Positions 59,798 through 64,000 of a stretch of DNA of 64,000 bases are shown piece after piece; positions within the stretch are counted from its first letter, which is position 1; every line of letters starts with the position of its first letter. A program made the position numbers and the translations under genes. The notes under the pieces are model-generated. The model was given only the letters and a program-made list of their open reading frames with translations. It was not told the DNA's origin and searched no databases. The stretch comes from Rotaria sordida. Lineage: Eukaryota > Rotifera > Eurotatoria > Philodinida > Philodinidae. The stretch is taken from assembly GCA_905250125.1 (NCBI GenBank), contig CAJNOL010000068.1, positions 242,424 through 306,423 of the forward strand, read 5' to 3'.

Positions 59798-61579
59798 TTA
59801 TTTTTTGGCAATAATTCTAACACCTCCAACATTTTTTCCCATGAAAAGTTTTGAAACTGATGCATAAAAATATTCTAAACGATTATAAATATCTTCTCCA
59901 TGAATTTTTAATAAATCGTCTTTATTTTGACGAAATTTTTCTAATCTTTCACTAGTAAATATTCTCCAATCATCACTTAAATCAACAATTTTAATGATTT
60001 GAAATTTGCCTTGAATTAATAATGATTTATATTCATCTATAGTTGGTAAATATTTGCAATAAATATCATGTTCTAATATTTGTGATTCTTCATTATTAAT
60101 GTTTCCAATACGAATAAAATCTTCTAAATAAAAAAATCCATTTTGTTTAAGTAAACGATAAGATTGATTCATTAAACGAATTCTTTCCTGTTGATTAAAA
60201 TGTAAAATAGTTATCCAACTAACAATGGCATTATAAAAATTTTGTTGTAAATGTTCAGCAACATTTAAAAAATTTCCAGTTATATGATGTACTAAATCAC
60301 TTAAATTACATCGGTCAGTTAATTCACTTGCTGTTTGTGAAAGATCATGTTGTAATTCAACAGCTAATACTTGTAAATGATATTTTCCAGCTAAATATCT
60401 TGCACAACCACCTAAATTTGATCCAATTTGTATAATCCAATTTGAATCTTTATCATGTTGATTAAGTTGAAGTTCATTAACAGCAATATCTAATACTTGT
60501 GTACCATAATAATGATTTTGATCAAATGGAAGTAAATCAATATAAGATATAGATCCTTTAGAAATTCCAGCAACACGTAAATTATTTCTTAATGTTATTA
60601 ATAATTCAGGTTTATTATAAAGACGCATTGATTTAATATCAACTGTTAATTTAGAAAATGTTCTTTCAATAAATTCAATTGGATCAAATTTATTATTTTC
60701 ATTATTTATTAAATCAGCAGTTTTAAGTGCATCAAGTGTTGTTTCAATAGTTGATTCTGATATTGTATTTGTTGGAATAATAACAACTTTATCAAACCAT
60801 TCTTTAGCATCTTGTTCAGTTAAACCATAATTAATTGAAATTCTTTTTATTGAATCTAATGAATTATTTCGAAATAATAAACAAGCATTTTCTAAAGCAA
60901 TTAACATATTATTAAGATCATTTGAATGTTGATAAATAAAATTTTTTCTTGAAGCAATCATAAAACAAGGCCATGGTGTTATTATTTGTCCAATAGGACG
61001 AATTTCTCCTTTATCATAATATGGTTTTTGCATAAAATATTCCCAAATAAAAGCTGTTATTGTATTATCATTAACTGATTTTCTTAAATTTTCAAAATTA
61101 TGTTTAACAACAAATTGTATATCTGATTGTTTCCATCCATATTGATTAGCAAGAACACAACTCATTAAATGTGAACCACTTTGATATCGACTTATACCAA
61201 ATGTTTCACCTTTTAAATCTTCAATTGAATTATAAATTGAATTGGGAGCAGTACTAACAGACCATACTAATGGAGATTGAACATATGTTCCAATAAGACG
61301 AATATCAGAACCATTTGCAATATCATTTATTAAACCTTCAGTTAATGCAACAATAACATCAACTTCATTTGATTTTAATTTATTAATCATAGCACCTGTA
61401 CCTTCTTTTACTGAATACCATTCGATATCAATACCTTGTTTTTTAAATAAATTTTCTTCTAATCCAATTTTCCATGGTTCATTAAAATGTTCAGGTACAC
61501 CAGCTACTCGAATTATTCCAATATTATTATTATTCTTCTTATTATTATCATCTTTATTCATCTTGTTTATTTCCATCAT
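59798..61579 (-). CDS. Fusion of a Ca3427-like type-2 periplasmic-binding-protein fold and a SAM-dependent methyltransferase
   Basis: A single 593-residue frame without introns. After a short Asn/Lys-rich leader (no signal peptide, so probably cytosolic), residues about 22-310 resemble the fungal Ca3427-like PBP2 family, related to NMT1/SsuA solute-binding proteins: IRVAGVPEHFNEPWKIGLEE, EGTGAMINKL, VDVIVALTEGLI, DLKGETFGISRYQSGSHLM and TPWPCFMIASR. From about 325 a class I methyltransferase follows: a leader FDQNHYYGTQVLDIAVNELQ, motif I QIGSNLGGCARYLA (384-397), the acidic end of strand two in AVELQ, and SWITILHF as motif IV. This second half resembles small-molecule (sarcosine/dimethylglycine-type) methyltransferases. 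The inferred role is methylation of a small ligand held or sensed by the first domain; the substrate is unknown. The intronless structure suggests a transferred gene. The ATG at 61579 is followed at once by another at 61576. Confidence 0.82.
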   Translation of the reverse strand: MMEINKMNKDDNNKKNNNNIGIIRVAGVPEHFNEPWKIGLEENLFKKQGIDIEWYSVKEGTGAMINKLKSNEVDVIVALTEGLINDIANGSDIRLIGTYVQSPLVWSVSTAPNSIYNSIEDLKGETFGISRYQSGSHLMSCVLANQYGWKQSDIQFVVKHNFENLRKSVNDNTITAFIWEYFMQKPYYDKGEIRPIGQIITPWPCFMIASRKNFIYQHSNDLNNMLIALENACLLFRNNSLDSIKRISINYGLTEQDAKEWFDKVVIIPTNTISESTIETTLDALKTADLINNENNKFDPIEFIERTFSKLTVDIKSMRLYNKPELLITLRNNLRVAGISKGSISYIDLLPFDQNHYYGTQVLDIAVNELQLNQHDKDSNWIIQIGSNLGGCARYLAGKYHLQVLAVELQHDLSQTASELTDRCNLSDLVHHITGNFLNVAEHLQQNFYNAIVSWITILHFNQQERIRLMNQSYRLLKQNGFFYLEDFIRIGNINNEESQILEHDIYCKYLPTIDEYKSLLIQGKFQIIKIVDLSDDWRIFTSERLEKFRQNKDDLLKIHGEDIYNRLEYFYASVSKLFMGKNVGGVRIIAKK

Positions 61580-64000
61580 CAGCTAACAAGGTTGAAATAT
61601 ATTTTATCAATATAGTTAGTGAATGGCTTTTTTCTTTCTTTTCTTTTTCTCTTTCTAATCGATTATATGATGTTACGCTTCAATGATTAATCTTCTTTAA
61701 TGCATCAATTTATATATTTTATTCATCGAAACATTATATGACATATACATATTCATCAATCACCAATTATTCGTAGAATAGATTCTGTATTCAATATAAT
61801 TATATCATATTATTATTTTTTAAATTTACTTTCAAATCATAAGATTAATTATATTTTATTTTTCGATCAGTATATCTTCAGTTGATATTCTATTAAGTAT
61901 TCTTTCTTTCATTTTAAATTAATAAATATTCACTTAATTATTTAGAATAAAGTTTTTTTTTTATCTAGTATAATATTGTCGATTATTATTTTTTTATGTA
62001 GAATTAAGTTCTATCGTACTTATAATTTTATGTTGAAAATTTTCTTGTTTTTAATAATACTGAATACAACATCAGATAAATATTAAATAAAGAGTACACG
62101 TACATAATTAAAAATCTCATTATTAGAATATATGAAAACATAAATAATTCTATGAATATATTGACAGTTAAAGTACGTATAATTTTAGTGCGGATTTCTT
62201 GTGTACTGATTTTTTTAATTACATTCAATCGATCACGTTTGCTATTATTCAAATGGAATATAAGATCATTTTTGGTGACTCATTTGCCACATGGATAACA
62301 AATTTGATAATTAAATAAATTATTTAAACCATGTCTTTTTTATCTGTTCATAAAATAATATTTTGTTTATTTGATTTTATAATATTACAAAAACTTTACA
62401 AATAGAAGCAAAAGAAATAATCACTTCTCTTGAACCAATTCGATTAAGATCATTTTGTTTGAGTAGATTATTTTTAAATATATTACTCGTCACACGAGCA
62501 TAGATAAAAAACCTTTTAATAAATCAATAAAAAATGAAATAATTCACATTACGATCATATGTAACGAAAGCTAAACATGTTTTATCATTATGATGAAAAT
62601 TATTTCTTTGAACAATCATTTTTCTCATTAAACATCGTTTGTTTTTTCTGTTCCAATTTCAATCTCAATATTTCAATGATGAATTTCATTTAATTCTATT
62701 GATATAGTTGATGCTCATCAAGATAAATTCCTGCTACATTTGTATCATATATCAAATTAATATTCCAAACACTATTGTTGTCATAATATTTAAAACGCGT
62801 TCCAAGGTTATCCGTTCAATTCTCTCCATTTATTCAATTATACAAAATACAATTACTTTTTTATTAGTTTGAACAAAATAATATATAAAAAATAATAAAT
62901 TATCAATTAAAATCAAATCCAATATGATTCCTATTATAGACTCGATTGTTTGTTGCTTGAAATAACATATGATGTAAAAGTCTTTGCAAAAATGTCAAAC
63001 TTTGTTAGATGACGTTATTAACACTAGAAGCGAAATAAAAAAAATAACGTTTAGTGACATACAAAAATTTCAGTTTCGTAATTGTTTTTGATTAACGAGT
63101 CAAGAACGGACCTAAGAAATTTTATCAAAGCTGATATCAATAGAGCTTTTCATACGCTATATTTTGGTATAGTTTTTCTGCTAGAATTCGGCTCATTGTA
63201 GCTCAAAAAACCAATTGACAAATAGAAACATTTTCCAGTTGCAAAAACATTACAAGAACTTTTTTAAAAGTGTCTGTTTTATTGTTTTTTTCTTCTTTTT
63301 AGATCCATCCTGGGAAGCCACATCCGATACAAGACTTGTTGTTTAGAAATTACTCTTTCTAACAACAAAAAAAGATTTAATTGGTTTACAAGTTGGCAAT
63401 ATGATCTAACGGAATTTGATATTCTTCCACAGACTTTTATGTTTACTGTTACATTTAGGCAAATGTTTCGTGCAATGGCTTGAAACTGAATGAAATTTTC
63501 TTAATCCTTTTTGAAAAAACAAAAAAGAATTCCCTATTGATGCCATTTGTATGTAAAAAGCATTTTTCATTCATATAAGTACTCACTTTCATTGTCGATA
63601 GTGCACTGAAAATTAATTTATTATATTTCATCTCTTTTTTTTTGAACTTTCAATTTGTTTATTATAATGACTTATATTTAAAATATATTTACAAACAATC
63701 AATAGAACATCAGTAACGTATCTAGAGGGAAAGGGGTATGGAGAATCGATCCTTCCAATCCATCCTCCTGGAAAAAAATTTTCTATGAAGGATCTGAAGT
63801 ATCTTTTTAGTTCAGAAATTCAATTACTCAAGATTTGTAATTAGTATACGTCTTTGTATGACTCCTGTGTGTAATAATTTATGTAAAATGCATGTTTGTG
63901 CTGACTCTTGTGATTAACATATAAGGTGAAGCATTTGTTTGTAGTGTTTATGACACATAGTAATTAATGTGGTATGCGTGCATTGAGCATGCTAGCACAA
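61580..64000. other. AT-rich flank to the window end
   Basis: No gene, RNA or repeat was recognised. It includes the likely promoter of the fusion methyltransferase at its left edge; no specific motif can be defended. Confidence 0.35.

Noticed and set aside
14109..61579. Bacterial contamination as the explanation for the two intronless fusion genes
   Set aside because: Their codons are as AT-rich as the neighbouring animal genes, and they lie on the same contig among spliced genes and animal transposons, with no bacterial operon context.
1..64000. Retrotransposons (LINE, LTR or Athena-type)
   Set aside because: No reverse transcriptase motif was found on either strand; all recognised mobile elements are DNA transposons or their non-autonomous derivatives.

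Overview
The window reads as animal nuclear DNA, most likely from a bdelloid rotifer (a Rotaria- or Adineta-like species). The reasons are: strongly AT-rich intergenic DNA; genes split by short GT-AG introns (mostly about 45-70 bases); a TGA codon read as selenocysteine with a SECIS hairpin downstream; a B-box/coiled-coil/NHL-repeat protein of a type that is very numerous in bdelloids; single-exon two-domain enzymes of microbial or fungal appearance lying among spliced animal genes; and many DNA transposons at different stages of decay. The species assignment is inference. No bacterial, organellar or viral gene set and no CRISPR array is present.

Layout: 0.1-2.4 kb holds a GT-rich patch and a decayed hAT-like transposase. 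2.7-9.9 kb (-) is a 17-exon ABCG23/ABCH-like half ABC transporter with a 4.06-kb intron that carries a foldback-like element. 10.4-11.3 kb is a short element with long inverted repeats. 14.1-16.4 kb (-) is an intronless fusion of a 2-hydroxyacid-dehydrogenase-like domain and a D-amino-acid-dehydrogenase-like FAD domain. 21.6-22.4 kb (+) is selenoprotein S with its SECIS, then tRNA-Ala(TGC) at 23.4 kb, then TSG101 (ESCRT-I) on the - strand ending 40 bases from the tRNA. 25.6-27.2 kb has coding relics. 28.4-29.6 kb (-) is the mitochondrial S-adenosylmethionine carrier (SLC25A26-like). 31.7-33.0 kb (-) is a SIRT5-like sirtuin.

34.6-44.0 kb is a transposon cluster around a partial glycoside-hydrolase-like gene that begins inside a 100-N gap. 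It contains an IS5/PIF-Harbinger-type element with a near-duplicate terminal repeat beside the gap, a roughly 210-base tandem repeat split by a 422-base MITE, a MULE broken by one stop codon, and a 1.2-kb foldback element that abuts the MULE. 46.4-49.0 kb (+) is the B-box/coiled-coil/NHL gene. 51.1-53.8 kb (-) is a coiled-coil protein with a myristoylation-type N-terminus. 59.8-61.6 kb (-) is an intronless fusion of a Ca3427-like periplasmic-binding-protein fold and a SAM methyltransferase.

The housekeeping genes (transport, endosomal sorting, ER quality control, mitochondrial SAM import, deacylation) are not organised as one pathway. The most novel content is the pair of single-exon fusion enzymes at 14.1 and 59.8 kb, and the transposase whose catalytic Glu lies beyond an exact -1 slippery heptamer. 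Exon boundaries were worked out by hand from splice signals, reading phase and family resemblance, so single boundaries may be off by a few bases.
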